Positions 62,355 through 64,000 of a DNA stretch of 64,000 nt are shown here, piece by piece (position 1 is the first letter of the stretch; each line of letters begins with the position of its first letter). Below the pieces are notes generated by a model, which was given only the letters and a program-made list of their open reading frames with translations, ran no database searches and was not told the origin of the DNA. The position numbers and the translations under genes were made by a program. This stretch comes from Yamagishiella unicocca (lineage: Eukaryota > Chlorophyta > Chlorophyceae > Chlamydomonadales > Volvocaceae), in contig BDSL01000131.1 of NCBI GenBank assembly GCA_003116995.1, positions 179,940-243,939 of the forward strand. Direction: 5' to 3'.

Positions 62355-64000
62355 GGAGTCACATAAGACTCCTGCCTCTCCTGGGACTCCTCCCACTCCT
62401 ACCTGCCACTCCTGCCACTCCTGTGACTCCTGTGACTCCTGTGACTCCCGTGACTCCTGTGACTCCTGTGACTCCTGTGACTCCTGTGACTCCTGTGACT
62501 CCTGCCACTCCTGTGACTCCTGCCCTGTGACTCCTGGACTTGCACTCCTGTGACTCCTGCCACTCCTGTGACTCCTCCCCCCTGCCACTCCTGTGACTCC
62601 TGTGACTCATGTACTCCTGTACTCCTGTGACTCCTGCCACTCCTGTGACTCCTGCCACTCCTGTACTCTGTGACTCCTGTGACTCCTGTGACTCCTGTGA
62701 CTCCTGTGACTCCTGTGACTCCTGCCACTCCTGTGACTCCTGCCACTCCTGTGACTCCTGTGACTCCTGCCACTCCTGTGAGACTCCTTGTGACTCCTGT
62801 GACTCCCTGTGAACTCCTGCCACTCCTGTGACTCCTGCCACTCCTGTGACTTCCTGTGACTCCTGTGACTCCCTGACTCCGTGACTCCTGTGACTCCTGC
62901 CACTCCTGTGACTCCTGCCACTCCTGTGACTCCTGTGACTCCTGTGACACTCCTGTGACTCCTTGCCACTCCTGTGACTCCTGTGACTCCTGTGACTCCT
63001 GTGACTCCCTGTGACTCCTGTGACTCCTGCCACTCCTGTGACTCCTGCCACTCCTGTGGACTCCCTGTGACTCCTGTGACTCCTGCCACTCCTGTGACCT
63101 CCTGTGCCACTCCTGTGACTCCTGTGACTCCTGGCCCACTTCCTGTGACTCCTGAGCCACTCCTGTGACTCCTGTGACTCCTGGCCACTCCTGTGACTCC
63201 TGTGACTCCTGTGACTCCTGTGACTCCTGTTGACTCCCTGTGACTCCTGTGACTCCTGCCCACTCCTGCCACTCCTGTGACTCCTGCCACTCCTGTGACT
63301 CCTGTGACTGCCCTGCCACTCCTGGTGAACTCCTGTGACTCCTGTGACTCCTGTGACTCCTGTGACCTCCCTGTGACTCCTGCCCACTCCTGTGACTCCT
63401 GTGGACTCCCTGCCACTCCTGTGACTCCTGTGCCACTCCTGTGACTCCTGTGACTCCTGTGACTCCTGCCACTCCTGTGACTCCTGCCACTCCTGTGACT
63501 CCTGTGACTCCTGACTCCTGTGACTCCTGTGACTCCTGCCCATCCTGTGACTCCTGTGACTCCTGTGACTCCTGCCACTCCTGTGACTCCTGCCACTCCT
63601 GTGACCTTGACTCCTGTGACTCTGACTCCTGTGACTCCTGCCACTCCTGTGACTCCTGCACTCCTGTGACTCCTGTGACTCCTGCCACTCCTGTGACTCC
63701 TGCCACTCCTGTGACTCCTGTGACTCCTGCCACTCCTGTGACTCCTGCCACTCCTTGTTGACTCCTGTGACTCCTGCTTGGACTCTGCACTCCTGTGACT
63801 CCTGCCACTCCTGTGACTTCCTGCCACTCCTGTGACTCCTGCACTCCTGTGACTCCTGTGACTCCTGTGACTCCTGTGACTCCTGACTCCTGTGACTCCT
63901 GTGACTCCTGTGACTCCTGTGACTCCTGTGTGACTCCTGTGACTCCTGTGACTCCTGTGACTCCTGTGACTCCTGTGACTCCTGTGAACTCCTGTGACTC
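62355..64000. repeat. 9-bp satellite (TGTGACTCC / TGCCACTCC), leaves the window
   Basis: At least 1.6 kb of two alternating 9-bp units. Because the period is a multiple of three, every frame gives long artefacts: CDSCDSC and TPVTPVTPA on plus, [20 protein letters not shown] and RSHRSHRSG on minus. Many single-base gains and losses interrupt the period. Confidence 0.95.

Noticed and set aside
62359..63844. Very long minus-strand frames (up to 481 codons) with ESQESQEWQ and GVTGVTG repeats
   Set aside because: Artefacts of a 9-bp satellite whose period keeps all frames open; all have pure repeat content and no start context.

Overview
The window looks like nuclear DNA of a green alga, most likely Chlamydomonadales (volvocine group). 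The evidence is genes split by many short GT-AG introns in consistent phases, secreted proteins with hydroxyproline-type Pro/Ser linkers (PPSPPP, SPPPK), LysM and ricin-type lectin modules, a tRNA-headed SINE, and a chromodomain Ty3/gypsy element. This is inferred from architecture; no database search was possible.

Only two host genes can be reconstructed with confidence. On the minus strand, from about 6.1 kb down past the left edge, lies a pappalysin-type (M43) zinc metalloprotease with a Cys-rich, Pro-rich C-terminal tail. On the plus strand, 11,248-30,115, lies a 13-exon papain-family (C1A) protease. It joins a signal peptide, an inhibitor I29-like propeptide, the catalytic domain, three LysM modules, a long SPPPK linker and a ricin-B-type lectin. 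All 13 exons join in phase to give 892 codons. Its third intron (9.9 kb) holds a SINE, several satellites and the 3' part of an L1-like LINE; another intron holds a TRIM-like element. The 5' end of this gene, with its upstream flank, is duplicated at about 40.9-43.8 kb as a truncated pseudogene. Comparing the two copies gives empty sites for two tiny TG...CA elements with 5-bp target duplications, one of them exactly at the protease start codon.

From 31 kb on the window is mostly mobile DNA. There is a 5'-truncated LINE (RNase H, zinc finger and restriction-like endonuclease, plus a possible methyltransferase-like region) interrupted by a DNA element whose ends are studded with CTATAG palindromes (31.0-36.2 kb). 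Next come a rearranged minus-strand Ty1/copia element with 241-bp LTRs and a nested SINE (36.3-39.5 kb), an unassigned 433-codon frame (43.9-45.2 kb), a roughly 170-220-bp satellite (46.4-48.3 kb), and a complete recent chromovirus-type Ty3/gypsy element (48,311-54,927; 454-bp LTRs identical by eye, 5-bp target duplication). That gypsy carries a Dam-like adenine-methyltransferase domain between Gag and protease. A complete 492-bp TRIM with 103-bp LTRs lies at 57,745-58,236. The right end is minisatellite, finishing in a 9-bp array that leaves the window.

The two host genes are both predicted secreted proteases with carbohydrate- or matrix-type tails, so a role in the extracellular matrix or cell wall is plausible but inferred.
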